Source: Eucalyptus grandis (Eukaryota > Streptophyta > Magnoliopsida > Myrtales > Myrtaceae). From it: a DNA stretch of 64,000 nt. The DNA is taken from contig NC_052619.1 of assembly GCF_016545825.1 (NCBI RefSeq), positions 7,269,501-7,333,500 of the forward strand, read 5' to 3'. The translations under genes were made by a program, and so were the position numbers. Positions within the stretch are counted from its first letter, which is position 1; every line of letters begins with the position of its first letter. Positions 11,963 through 23,690 of this stretch are shown here, piece after piece. The notes below the pieces were generated by a model. That model saw only the letters and a list, made by a program, of their open reading frames with translations. It made no database searches and was not told where the DNA came from.

Positions 11963-13963
11963 AGATGAAATGGCAGTAAGGCCCTGAGAGGCTGTTATGG
12001 CCCGAAGCACAGGCGCATTACAAGCATATGAAAGTAAATACCAGTTAGCTCTCTTGTGATCAAAGAGGCTAATATTAACACACCACACTTGTAAAACACA
12101 CTTGTCACACCTTATACACTCCACACAACCAAACATGCTTCAAACTGAAGCTTGTTACTTTAGTGTTAGCGCCAGCGAAGGGCTCCGCGCGTTGCGAGCC
12201 CCCTTCAGTCGGAATCGGAATGGCAACACATGAGGCAAAGATCGTATCTCATGAATCGGCCACAGACAGGGCAGTACAAATCCTCGAGATCGGTATAATG
12301 TGGGACGTAGGCGTGCAGGCACATGGACTGTCCTTGAGCGTCTTTATACTTCTTCTCGAAACCTTCTGCAAGAGCCGTCCACCAAAACTCGGCAACCTGT
12401 TCCGTCGCCATTTCTATATCGCTCAAAAGGCCTACATGCTGCACCTGCAGATCAGGCCCCTTGGTGAGGATTGCAACCCCGCCTCTTTGACAGGCCTTGT
12501 ATGCTTCACTCATCTCATATACCATGCGATCACGCAACGGGTTGCTCTCAATTTTCAGGATTTGCACAGCTTGCAACCTACAGATCAGGCAACTCCTTAA
12601 GAGGGTGCGGAAGCGCCTCATGTCCTCAATGGGAATTTCCCTAATACTAGGAACTCCGCCGCCGGCATCAGCTGCGGCTACCTCCACAGCAGGAGGTCCC
12701 CAAAACAATATGTACTCATCCTTAGCCTGTATGCACATGACAAGTGTTAGGTGTAAGATTACTAGATTCATCTCCAAGCATGAAAGGCAAATCTAGAAAG
12801 ATGAGCGTGTTTACCGCATCCGATGTCCCATGCTGGACTACCAGCTCTCTCAATACTAGCTGAACCCAACTCCATATGCCCATCCAGGGATGGGTGAATT
12901 CATTCCCTGTGTAAGGGAAAGCGTTCGTCCCCCATATCCGGAGCATGGGCATGGCATCTGTGTTCTCCACCCGACCATGCGAGTCCAGCACCACAACCAT
13001 GGTTTCTCGCTTGAAATGCCACTCTTCCTTGATATACTTAGGTGCCCACGTGTTCATTCTCTGTGGATCTACCCTATAAGCCCATGGCATCAGAGACTTC
13101 AAATTTGGCAGTGCTTCCCAGTCCTTGAGCCTTCCATCCACAATAGGGATCCAAACAAGCTCATAGAGCGTCTCCTTCTCGGTTTGAATAGGGTTATTAC
13201 CATCTTCCTGGTCGTCCTCTTTAGGGCTTTTTCGAAGGCGTTGAGGATCTTCATAAATGATCCTGAGAGTCTCAATGTCATCCATAGAGATCTTTAGATG
13301 CGAAATAATCAGCAACACACTCTTCTTGCTGAACAACTCAAACCTGACCTGCACATGTCCAGTCAAGAAAAGAAGGAAGTGTATAAGCCGGTTAGTAAAG
13401 AAGCAGAAGCAATCAAAGAGCTACAATAATGAATGAGTTTGATACTTCCCAAAGTTACACAAAGATATCCAAGCATTAGTTGAATTTTTCCCGTTTGGTC
13501 TCTATCTAGTATTCGCCTAGGATATCAGGTATGCTTTACCAGTAAACTATTAAATACTGAAAATAGTGTTAAACCGAGTAACCAGTCTGGACACATCATA
13601 TAAAATTAGACATATTCTCTCCTTCCTCTATGACATAGAGAGCTTCTAAGGAAATATCTAAACAAGCAATTGATAAATGGAGAATTTCTTGGCTTCTGCC
13701 TTCCTTAAAAAAAGCTAATAAACTATAGAGGAATATAATGTGTTCGCCATTGCACGATTGTTGCTTCCGCAGTATACATTTCCTAGAAAATAGATTGAAG
13801 AAGGGGCGAAAAAAGGAGATTCTGGAGAGGGCAAACCGGTTTGTCATTGGGACCAGTAACAATTGGATCCTGGAAGGAATCCTTCGCAGTAAGCAGTGAA
13901 TTCAGAAAGTCCACGATGTCCCCCGTAGCTTTGACCTTTTCCACGTACTTATGATACTCCTCC

Positions 13964-13990
13964 ATCCGGTCTATCCGGTCTATCCGGTCT
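13964..13990 (-). repeat. Three 9-bp in-frame repeats in SEO exon 4
   Basis: Three tandem copies of a 9-bp unit encode Asp-Arg-Ile/Met three times (DRIDRIDRM). It is a slippage-type expansion that keeps frame, inside the linker before the SEO C-terminal region. Confidence 0.8.
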
Positions 13991-15174
13991 AACATCAATG
14001 AAATGGACATTAAGCCGTCTAAAACGAGAAGGAAATCAACGCTCAATATTAACTATTCATGACAGGTCTACCTATTTCCCTCTTGCAATCCCAGAGCAAT
14101 GCGAGAACACTTGACGCTAGAGTATGCAGTTCCAATGGTTCCGCTGATCTGAGATGACTGCCATAACTATGATTCAGTACACCAAAAAGCAGAGCCCCAT
14201 ATTCTTATGCGTTACCATGCAGTATCAAGAAAACCGCTGGGTCATAGACAGGGCATATAGCAGAGAAAAGTGCATATGAGCAGTCGCATGGTTCGGATGC
14301 GAGTGTTCCCGTTACCTCAGTTTTCAAAATCTAAAGGGTCTTAACAACGGGAAAGACGGAACAAGCGAACAAAAAGGTGTATTTTCTCTCGGGGGATGTC
14401 GAGAAACACACGGCACACTCATGCAGTATCCGAGAAGTAAACCAAGAAGCTGGCATCGTACTTGTCATCATCCATAAGCCAGGCGAAATAGTCCCCGGCG
14501 GCCACAATGGCGATGATGGCCTGGCAGCTCCACTTGGGCATTGTTCGAAATGCTTCTGCCAATATAGGCACGCGCTTCCCACGGTGCTGTGTCACCAGCT
14601 TCTCGAGATTAACCAGGGAATTGGTCCAGTCCAAGAGGTCGACGACCACCTCGTTGAGAGGAACTTCCTTTTCCGCCTTCTTGTCAGATATGAGCTTCTT
14701 CTTAAGTGAGCTCAGGCCCTTCAGGAGGGCATTTCCGCCCTCGGAAGGATCTTTGGAGATGTACCAGAATTCACCGTATTGCTGAGCGAAGGCTGTGAGG
14801 ACCAACAGGAGTTGGGTGGTTCATCGATAACTTGATAGCGTCGAGAATATGCCCCGCAACCTCTCTTCTGCATCTCTGCCGCGCTCAGCCTTGCATGCCA
14901 TCTGAAGAAGGAGGAGGAGGTCGTTTTGACTTTATTATTATTATTTTTACTTCTGAAATCAAATAAAAGCATCCCAAGTTTATATTGAAATTGTTATACA
15001 TTTGTATGTTTTAATTTTGACGAGGAATTAAAAAATAACATGATTAGCTCTATATCGTGATATGAGTCAAATGTTACATATAGCCAGTATGTTAAAATCC
15101 ATTAGTATAATGTTATTGACATTCTCCTTTAATAAAAAACGAAACCTCGGAATTCACATCATAAATAGTAAAAA

Positions 15175-15689
15175 GGGTTACTACCCTGAAAAATCCCAAA
15201 CTGGTATATCTGTGACAAATTTACCCAAAACTATTTTTTTGACCATGAAAAACTCCAAACTGGTACACCTATGACAAATTTATCTCAAACTATTTTTTTT
15301 ACCATGAAAAACCCCAAATTTGTACAGTTATGACAAATTTACCCTAAACTAATTTATTCGATTGCAAAAAACCCAAAATTGGTAAATTTGTGAAAAATAT
15401 ACCCTCCACAAAATTGGATTAATACCACAAAAAATCACTAAAATTGTAAACTGTGACAAACGACATATAAAATCCCAAATCGGTATACTAGTTATCTATC
15501 AAATGTAATTTAACTTAATAATTTGACAATAAAATTTAACGAAAACTAACATATAGTAAATTTGTCACAAGTGTACCAGTTTGGAGTAAATTTGTTAAAG
15601 GTATACCAATTTTGGGTTTTTGGTGGTCAAAAATAATTTTGGGTAAATTTGTCACAAACCAAACTTTGAGGTTTTTCAGATATTAACCC
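15175..15689. mobile_element. Mutator-like MITE, 515 bp, TSD tagtaaaaa
   Basis: Ends GGGTTA...TAACCC with long imperfect terminal inverted repeats (left cctgaaaaatcccaaact; right, read inverted, ctgaaaaacctcaaa). It is flanked by a 9-bp direct repeat at 15166-15174 and 15690-15698, the length typical of Mutator-like elements. The left half holds about four degenerate tandem units around tgacaaatttaccc. It lies in the 1.3 kb SEO intron between 16227 and 14901. Confidence 0.78.
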
Positions 15690-16704
15690 TAGTAAAAATG
15701 AGTATTTCTTGCAAAGCTACTATTTTTGTCTTCGAGACTGCATTTGTTATGTGGGAAATAAATCAATTGGAAAAATTTTCTTGAAAAATAATTGCTTGAA
15801 TTATTTACAAAATAGTGAAAAAAATGAATCAAAAATATTTTCATCGCTCACAGTGGATAAATTATTTAAATTATACAAATGATTTTTATCAAGAAAATAA
15901 TTTTTAAATTATTTATTTTTTGTGAAATAAACGAAGCTTAAGATAAGAATCAGGCAAGAATTCTAATGTTGTATTTACTTCTTATGTTCTATGATGAATG
16001 AGAAACAATTGCTTGTGTGCTGAAGCAACATTACATGAACTCCAGCTTTCACCATCCTCAAGTTGTTGCTATTTCTTGTTTTAGTAAAAGTAAAAGCTTA
16101 ACATGTCTACATAATTGCCCCACCTAGAAGAACGCAAAAGTTTTTCAAACCGTGTCACTCGCTTGATGAATGTAAACGGGGCACTTTGACCCCACCGTGT
16201 TACCAGAACTAATAATAATGACAAACCTGACTCCTGATCTCGTGTATTACACGTGAAATTTCGCTCGAAATAATGGTTTGCGAGATATCATTTGAAACCT
16301 GCAATAATAAAAACTAAAACAATTAGGTGCAATTTCTACACAAATTCAACATTAAGAAATGATGCCGGTCCCTATTCAATACCTTCTCGTGGCTCTCATC
16401 GACAAGCGGGAAGACGCCTCGAAGGATGTTGTTGACGATTTCTTGGAGATCATTCACATTGCACTTCTCTTCAATAGAGGAATCATAAACTTGCTTTCCT
16501 ATCGTCGTGTCTATGAACTGATGATTGTTGATGAAGTTGATTATGGCCGAACTGGTCACAATACTCGCCATGCTGCTGCCAGGAGAGGGTTTCTCTATGT
16601 ATCTTCCCCGATGGGAGGACGAAAACAAGAGATCGAGTAACTTAACAAGGAGGAAGAAGAAGACGAGTGACGTGCATGTTCATTTTCTCTCTTGCGTCCA
16701 TCTC

Positions 16705-16712
16705 TTTATATA
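16705..16712 (-). promoter_or_regulatory. TATA box of the SEO gene
   Basis: TATATAAA on the minus strand, 134 nt upstream of the chosen ATG at 16571, leaving room for a 5' UTR of about 100 nt. The ORF is open further upstream to a TTG at 16628, but no earlier in-frame ATG was seen. Confidence 0.55.
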
Positions 16713-16879
16713 GCCAACCTCGCAACATGGAATGCATGCGAAGCGGGAGAATAATGCTTTGATTAGTTGGAAAAGCAACATAGTTGGTGATGGGATTATC
16801 CCACATAGATTATAGAAGGGGTTAATGGTCATTTTATAAACATGAGAGAAAGCTTCATCGTTAAGTTAGTTTTTGGAAC

Positions 16880-18302
16880 GAGAAAGGCTCAAGATCACCC
16901 AACACCGGTTTCAGAGCCCCCTTACCAACAAAATCTGAACGTCACATGTGAAATATTGGTTATAATCAGAAGGGGCTAATGATTGAGTTGTAAGTATAAT
17001 AGAGTTTTTAAAGATATGATAAATTCAATACTGTTAGGGAAATCCCTTTTGATGTTTTGAAGATGACAAAATAAATCAAAGGCTACTAACGTGTTTGATG
17101 GTTGAGTAATAGACCATGCAGATGTTAGAACATGTAGAGGATATTATCAAAGTCAGAAGACGACCAGAAGATTGAACGTAACACATGTCCAAAATATATT
17201 CTCAAGATTTCCAGACTTCGTGTCAAAGTCCGAAGACTACTGCACTCAAGACTCAAAGTCTCAAGACCGCGACTTTAGTGTCAAAGTCTCTGTTTCTACA
17301 TCGAAGTCCGCCACTCGACAAATTCCAAACCGAACGTGAATGCCGAACCAGAAGACAGACTCTATGTGAAGTTCGAACCGGGTACGTACCTTAAAGCTAA
17401 ATCTGCTCGTAAGCGATATGTTCAGACCTGCATTGTAAAAGTCTACAGACCTGCATTGTAAAGTCTACATCCAAATTGTAAAGTCTACAGACTCATATTG
17501 TAAAGTCTACGACTCGTACTTTACATCCAGATTCAATGAATCGTAACTCAAGCCCAATCATACAACAGCCTAGTGATCCGGTTTGGATTCCACATCAAGA
17601 TTGATTTGATTGATTCAATCTAATTGATTGACGATTGGATCTTGAAGACAAGAACTTTCTATACGAAGAAGCTTTACTTATGGAAACCAAGATTTCGTTT
17701 GTATGAGCGATCGGAATCAATTTGGGATTTTACCTTTGTCACTCAACAGCTACCAAATCTTCTAGATACAGAGCTGTCCAATGGGTATATTGGAAGACGA
17801 TTCTCCGGGATACTGTCCAACGGGTAGTTTGGAAGTGGAGGAGTATTTAAGGAGATCATGGACCGATGAGCAAGTAAAAGACGGAGCGTAGAATTTATAA
17901 TTCCAAAGTCTGAGCGACTTTTGATCATATACTTGTCTCTTGAGAGCTTAAACGTTTGTAATCGTGAGAGAAATACCAAGAGAGTGACTTAGTGAGATAG
18001 TGTGATCTACTAAGTGTTTGCACTCAGTTGTAATCTCTTGTTGATTGCATATTGGAATCCAGCCAAGAAGGCTGTTAGCGTGGGAGAGTGGACGTAGGCT
18101 TGGATTAAGCTGAACCACTATAAATCTTGTGTTCTTATTCTCTTCCCTAACTCCTTTATTTTGTTCATACTAGCACTCTCAAATACCTTAAAGTGGAATT
18201 ATAAATATTAAAGATAAAAGTCAAAACTCAAAAGCTAGACGACATGTTACTCTCCAGGGTACTGCTACTCCAGAACGTAACGATACTTACTGGAAAGACG
18301 GA
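16880..18302 (+). repeat. Partial R repeat, split by a Copia solo LTR
   Basis: 16880-17031 plus 18182-18302 together align with 23690-23890 and 24530-24720 (words aagatcaccca, tataaatattaaa, gttactctcc). The R copy ends after about 120 bp past the LTR. No gene. Confidence 0.6.
17032..18181 (+). mobile_element. Copia solo LTR, 1150 bp, TSD aatac
   Basis: Starts TGTTAGGGAAATCC and ends CACTCTCA, with TSD aatac at 17027-17031 and 18182-18186. The uninterrupted R repeat near 24610 is the empty site. It is related to the LTRs of elements A and B: the shared right-hand block includes gtggacgtaggcttgga and actataaatcttgtgttc. Internal region lost, as expected after LTR-LTR recombination. Confidence 0.85.
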
Positions 18303-18716
18303 CCGTGCAGCCCAACGCACGCCATGCAAAATGGGAGAATGACGCTGATTGGTCCCAGCTTAATTACACCCTTTAACCAAATATGTCCCCTTACAAAAAT
18401 TACCTTCATTAGGAGGACGCAGTATAGAGAACTTTGAATGCCAGTATGTCAAGATCCCAACTTTGTCTATGCGTTAGAGGGAACCGATATGATCATTGAA
18501 TTATCAATTGTTGGAGTTTAATGCATCAAGGATGCGAAAACTGAACACATAAGACTGCAAATATGAGAAATCGAATATTTTGATATGATAATAAAAGGGT
18601 CATCAAAATGGGCAATTAACTCATTTTTATTAAAGTGAATCATAAATGAGTCAGCTTAAATTTCTTATATAATTTATAATGGATTTTGAAAAGAAAAATT
18701 CAAGATAAATAAATTT

Positions 18717-18896
18717 TTTTCCGTCTATGACTACCCGGTATCCGGATCCTTCGGCCCTGACTAATTCGAATGCATGCACTGTCGCATCCATAATGGGGGG
18801 CTCTCCCAGCGCCGTCTGCTCCATACACAAGGCTCGAATTTGAGACCTTTTTCAAGGAAACCAAGCTCCTTACTACTTGGGCCAACAGATGTTGCT
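18717..18896 (-). mobile_element. tRNA-type SINE, minus orientation, 15-bp TSD
   Basis: A direct repeat aagataaataaattt lies at 18702-18716 and 18897-18911. Read on the minus strand the element starts near tggcccaagtagtaaggag (A-box-like), has ctcaaattcgagcc (B-box-like) and ends in an A-rich tail. No ORF expected. Confidence 0.85.
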
Positions 18897-18911
18897 AAGA
18901 TAAATAAATTT

Positions 18912-20228
18912 AATGGGTCTGTCCTGAAACCCACTTTCGTCCATATAACCAGAAGAATAAATTGAGAAGAAAATAGGTCTACCTCTGTCTTCGGTTGGCA
19001 ATTGGATCAATTATAGCGACTCATTTTCAAGGTGGAGGGTGGAATTGACAAGAAGAGTACGTTGTCGCTCTTTTGTTTTATCCACCACGGGACACAATGC
19101 GAAGTCCTTTCTCTTTTTTCTTTTTTTTTTTCTTTTTATTGTTTTGCCTTTGTTTCATTTCTGTCCTCATTTATTTATCTATTTCATATTTTCCTTGAGA
19201 GTTCAAAGAAACCAGCACTTCTCATGTTCAAATAATAACTTAAACTCACCAACATTTTTGGCTTTCTAAAAAAAAAAATTTCACACAATTTTTTTTAACT
19301 TTTCAATCAGTAATTTTGTTTATGACCAAAAAAAAACCTAGAGTTTTTTCAATAGAAAAAAAAAAGAAGAAAAAGAAAACCTATAATTTCGTCTCAATCT
19401 TGCGAAACTGAACGAACACACTCGGTCATAAATTGGATTTGGCAACAAACATAACAGATTAAATTGACTTGAAAATAAAGGACGCATTTGTGGTATGTAT
19501 CATCGCAACACGTTCATACTTTTCTTGTTTTTATAAGTATCACAATATTTAGGTTTCTTTTTCCTTTTCACTTTATTTACTTACATTTTTTATAGTGCTG
19601 ATTTATTTTTCAATTCGATATGAAATTTTTCTGGTAACATTTACATATGAAAAGTTTGAAGTGGGTTAAAATAGGTTGGGTTGAACATGAATGTGCTTTA
19701 GTTATGCGTCATGTTAGGTATGGTTTGAATACAGGTCAGGTCGGGTATGGTCACTAGATTTGTAGTGTATATAAATGGGTCATTTTGGATTGGACTATTT
19801 TTTATCTGAACCGACCTACCCATTTGATGACTTTATTCAATAAGAAGGATTTAGATCATCTAAAGGTAGGGAGTAATTGCATGTAGTCCCAAAAAGATCA
19901 AGATGCCCCAAAAAGTCCTATACCTATGCAAGCTTGGCGTGTAGAGTTGGTAAGGGATTGGAACAAGGCAAATTGGCAAGGGTCGCGCAGCCCACACGCT
20001 TGGCTGCAATTGCCTTCTCAGCGAGGGTTGCAAGCATCGTGGCTACAATCCTTGCCTATAGATAAGATTGAAAATATATAAATAAAATTGAAAAAAATTA
20101 AACATAATTAAAAATTGTCCATGCTAGTAGCACAACCAACGTTCACATAAGTGAATTTCTAGCTAAAATTGATTAGATGGACCCAGCTAGCAAAATATGA
20201 AAATTTTTAAGACTTAATCAATAAACTT
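18912..20228. other. AT-rich intergenic DNA, no gene recognised
   Basis: Low-complexity T- and A-rich stretches (19100-19140, 19260-19380). At 19640-19850 there is a gggttaaa/gggtcattttgg-rich block that recurs loosely at 20690-20870 and is probably an old MITE family. At 19880-20150 there is a GC-richer block plus a foldback-type arm. No supported coding region. Confidence 0.45.
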
Positions 20229-20414
20229 CAAGTTGCCACCCCTTCCAACTTGGAAGGGGGATGTGGGGATTCAAATCCCCACATTTTTAGGGGGATTGGG
20301 GTAAGGACGATTTCATTTCAGGAGTGGGTTTCGACTCCCACGACCTGCAAGGAGGCAAGACAAAAGTCTGAGAGTGAGTGTTAGAGTAAGATTAAAATAT
20401 GACCGACAAAAAAA
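20229..20414 (+). mobile_element. SINE, plus orientation, 13-bp TSD
   Basis: Direct repeat aatcaataaactt at 20216-20228 and 20415-20427, with an A-tail at the right end. It has a B-box-like gattcaaatccc and the block ggagtgggtttcgactccc shared in reverse with the SINE at 9472-9629. Confidence 0.82.
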
Positions 20415-21272
20415 AATCAATAAACTTGAAAGGTTTAAAAATATAATAGGTTTAAGACTTTTTAGATAATTTTTTGCTTAGTCATATTCAAGTAAATTAG
20501 TCATAAATGGGTTTAAAGATAACATAGGTGTTAAATGGATCATAAATAGATTTATAACTTACTTAAATTCAATTCACCTCTATGACTTTCTTTTCATTTT
20601 CTGTTGCCCTCATTTGATCTTGTACTCACTCACTCTACATTCTCACCTCAGTTTCAGTATGAGTTTTCTTAAAGTGGTTTAAACATGAAGGTATTTTAGC
20701 ATTATGGACCGGCTTAGGTATAAGTTACAAGAATTTGCATTGATGGAAATGGGTTAAAATGGAGTAAATGGGTCTATTTTGCATTACAATATTTTCAACC
20801 CAACCCAAACTCAATCCGATCTATCCATTTGATGGGTCTATAACGGAACGAACGCCGGGGAAATTGTTAGTTTGTGTCTTGGTGCAACGAAATAGGTAAT
20901 ATTCTGTATGATTTCACTGGACAACATCAAAGTAACAGAGATGAAATTTCCAAAATGCTTCTCTTTGTATGTATTTATTTAATAGCAATGTACTCCTTCC
21001 ATCAAATATGCAACAGTATGACTAAATGAGGGTTTATTTAGAAAGATGATGCGTTTCTATGAAGTTTAATGATCCATAATCATCTTGTGAGATCGACCCA
21101 TCTACGAATCAAAAGAAGCAGGTTTCGCCCGAAATGTTTCATCCATCATCTTCTTCTTCTTCATCATCCTTTGATTAACCTTAATTGATCTCCTATTTTC
21201 TCTTCCTTTCACCCGTCCAAGAGACATGGAGACATTGGCATTCTCCTACTCCTCTCGACAACAGTCAAGATC

Positions 21273-21910
21273 ATAGTATCGAAGCGCTAACCTTACCGGA
21301 CTTTTTAACGTAGTTGGAAGGGGTGGGAAACGTGCCACATGATGTAAGATGCGTTTTTCTTTCCAGTAGTAATAACTTTTTAGATGCAATCTTCTATCCT
21401 ACCAAATGAAACCAAGTATCATTTTGCCTGTGAAAACAATATCCTCAATAGTGACATCTTTATATAAAAATTGTAGTATCAAAGTACTAATCTTGTTGTA
21501 CTTTTTAACGTAATTCGATATCATAAAATTGAAAAGGGTGAGAAATGTGTTACATGACATAACATGCGCTTTTCGTTCCAACGGTAATTACTTTTTAGAT
21601 GCGATGTTCTTCCCTTAGCAGAGGAAACCAAGTATCATTTTGCTTGTGGAAACAACACCCTCAATAGTGAGATCTCTACAAGAAAGTATTATAGTATCAA
21701 AGCACTAATCTTATCAGACTTTCGAATGTAATTCGATATCATAAAATTGAAAAGGGTGGAAAACGTGTCACACGACACAGCATAATATTCTCTTGTCTTC
21801 CCAACTGTAGTTACTTTCAGATGTGATGTTCTTTCCTTAGTAGAAGAAACCAAGTATCATTTTGCTTATGAAAACAACACCCTTGACGACGACACCTCTA
21901 CACAAAAAGA
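21273..21910 (-). repeat. Three tandem units of about 200-220 bp, R family inverted
   Basis: Units start at 21273, 21473 and 21691, each with agtatc.aag, then an attgaaaaggg-like word, then tagatg and ccaagtatcattttgc. The reverse complement resembles the core of repeat R (5277-5496, 23840-24060). So the same family is present here as an inverted, tandemly amplified form. Confidence 0.7.
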
Positions 21911-21976
21911 TTTGGGCTTTACTAACATAACATCTTTTGGGCTACCATGAAAGTAACATCATACCATGAACCGCAA

Positions 21977-22166
21977 CTTACCCCGCGGTAGACGAGATGG
22001 TTTGCGCCTCGCCCCTCAACCGGCAGGGAAGAGGTTCAAAACTTCTCGCCCCCATTGTGCGACTCACCCGCGGCCCGTGGGAGGTGGGTCCCTGCGGGTC
22101 GCCCCAAGTTTACAGTGCCGCCTTCCAGCTGTATGGCGGTTCCTGGGTCACCAAAAAAAAAAAAAT
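21977..22166 (+). mobile_element. SINE, plus orientation, 13-bp TSD
   Basis: Direct repeat ccatgaaccgcaa at 21964-21976 and 22167-22179, with an A-tail before the right repeat. The body is GC-rich with gatggtttgcgcctcgcc (A-box side) and gaggttcaaaact (B-box-like). ORFs through it are incidental. It is a different family from the SINEs at 9.5 and 20.2 kb. Confidence 0.85.
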
Positions 22167-22689
22167 CCATGAACCGCAAATTCTTAAAGAAGTGGACCCC
22201 ATAATAATTTCTAATTATTTGTTATTAATTTTTTGGCCCAAAACAGACTATTAATCTTATAGCAGATTAAGAACATTCACATAAGCATTTCTCATATAAA
22301 TTCTACCTATGGTGAAATCACAATCTCACACTTCCTCCTATATGTCCTTCCTCACTTAACTCACAAACTCCCCGTTATATGAACTGACCACTTTAACCTT
22401 TTCTTTTTCCACCTTCCGCATGCTTGTACCTCATTAACTAAAATGTGGAGCTCATTTGTTATCCCTCTTTTCTTTTTCTTTTTTTGGAAAAATACTTATA
22501 TGGCTATTATTAATCTATTGTGAAAATAATAATTTGTTCTGGATCATTAATAAATAATTAGAAATAATTATGAAATCCCTTATTTTGAAAATTTGTGACT
22601 TACAACTTGTCATTATCCTCACAATGACTCAAAGACCATTATGCTAGCAGAACTCAATATGTAACACATCAACAAATTATAGCTACAAA

Positions 22690-23300
22690 AACTGATTTTT
22701 TTTTTCTTTTTACTGCTGAAATTTTAAGCATGATTTAAGATGCAGAGTCTAGTCTTTATCTTTGTAAGACTCCAATAAGATTCAATTTGAGAAAGATCAA
22801 GGATCAAGCCCTTTTTATCTAGAAGCTCAAAATGTTTTTGAACAGTGGACTGTCGAACATACCATGTCGAAACCTTTGGATCTTTTAGTGGTTGCATGCA
22901 GATGAAGTACACAATAGGATTTGTTTCATCGTCCTTGTAAGTTCAAATATTTTCAATAGGTGTCGATCCTATCATAACCATAAGCTCAGCCATCTCCAGA
23001 AAGAAAATCACCAGCATATTTGGCCCGAGAGACAAAATAACTTTTATCTCACAAGAACACCAAATCTAAAAGGTAACTCAAGCTCCAAAATCTTTTTATC
23101 ACGTATTGTCCATGAAGACATCTCATGAGGTATGTAATATCAACAGTATTGTTGCCCGTGACAAACATGTCATCCGCGTGAGCAAGAGAAGAATCGATCA
23201 TAATTGGTTTTGTCAAATAAATGCAGCACTATATTAGAATAGCTTTGAATAGATTGAGCAAGATAGTCCAAAACACTACACAAATTCACCTCCAAAAAGG
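22690..23300 (-). mobile_element. Copia reverse transcriptase relic
   Basis: On the minus strand, broken frames read HADDMFVTGNN (compare YVDDMLVTGN of Copia RT), then a KDLGSLSYFLG-like stretch and a KYA.DF...DT block in the Copia order. It is riddled with stops and has no LTRs. A paralogous relic sits at 26400-26930, so the relic was part of the DNA downstream of MRS2 before that locus was duplicated. Confidence 0.6.
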
Positions 23301-23379
23301 AACACTGTAGGAATCTACTGAGAATTATGTACTTTGTTAGTGCCGATTATTTGAAGGTTAGTTACAAGTATCATGTGTA

Positions 23380-23690
23380 ACAAGATATGTGATCACCCAA
23401 TCATCCTCTGTGAGATCAAGAAAATTTATGTAAATAAGGGGAGAAAAATGATTCCCTATAAACTTTATCCACGATTGCTGCTAATGAATACTGTCCTGAT
23501 GTATTTTTCCTTGTATGGTTTACCAACTCAAATGGGGAATGAGAGAGTGCACCAACAACCTCAGCCACGCCAGTATAACAATTTTCAGCCATCTGAATCA
23601 AAACAAACTCCATCCTCGTGGCCCTGCCATTTAGTTGTCCCAAAGGCCAGCTTGAGAGATGCAAAGTCCAAATCCAACCAATCCCTTAGA
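23380..23690 (-). repeat. Copy of MRS2 3' UTR and last codons
   Basis: Aligns over about 300 bp with 26930-27215. It includes the last few codons of MRS2 (KGLVG then a changed end) and the downstream sequence, then breaks into repeat R at about 23690. No other MRS2 exon is attached. Confidence 0.75.

Larger units (their letters stand above)
12205..16571 (-). pseudogene. Sieve element occlusion (SEO) family gene with premature stop
   Basis: SEO proteins form phloem P-protein filaments that plug wounded sieve elements. Exons in transcript order: 16571-16383 (63 codons from ATG), 16298-16227, 14901 to about 14462, 14018-13837, 13348-12815 and 12726-12205. The N-terminal part has NHQFIDTTIGKQVYD; exon 3 has MACKAERGRDAE and QQYGEFWY; exon 5 has LFSKKSVLLIISHL and a WVPIVD-like WIPIVDG; the last exon carries the thioredoxin-like SEO C-domain ending CPVCGRF and CCH. 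Total about 645 residues, normal for the family. Damage: TGA at 14823-14821 replaces the conserved Trp of the SSYSWD motif (here SSYR-stop). I could not reconcile the exon 3/exon 4 phase, so a junction may be mis-set or an exon lost. A true gene with a sequencing error is possible. Confidence 0.85.

Noticed and set aside
21966..22254. ORFs of 68 and 85 codons
   Set aside because: They run through a SINE body and its A-tail.
22724..22912. 62-codon minus-strand ORF, considered as a small gene
   Set aside because: It lies in a Copia RT relic duplicated with the MRS2 flank, and the paralogous segment at 26.4 kb does not keep it.
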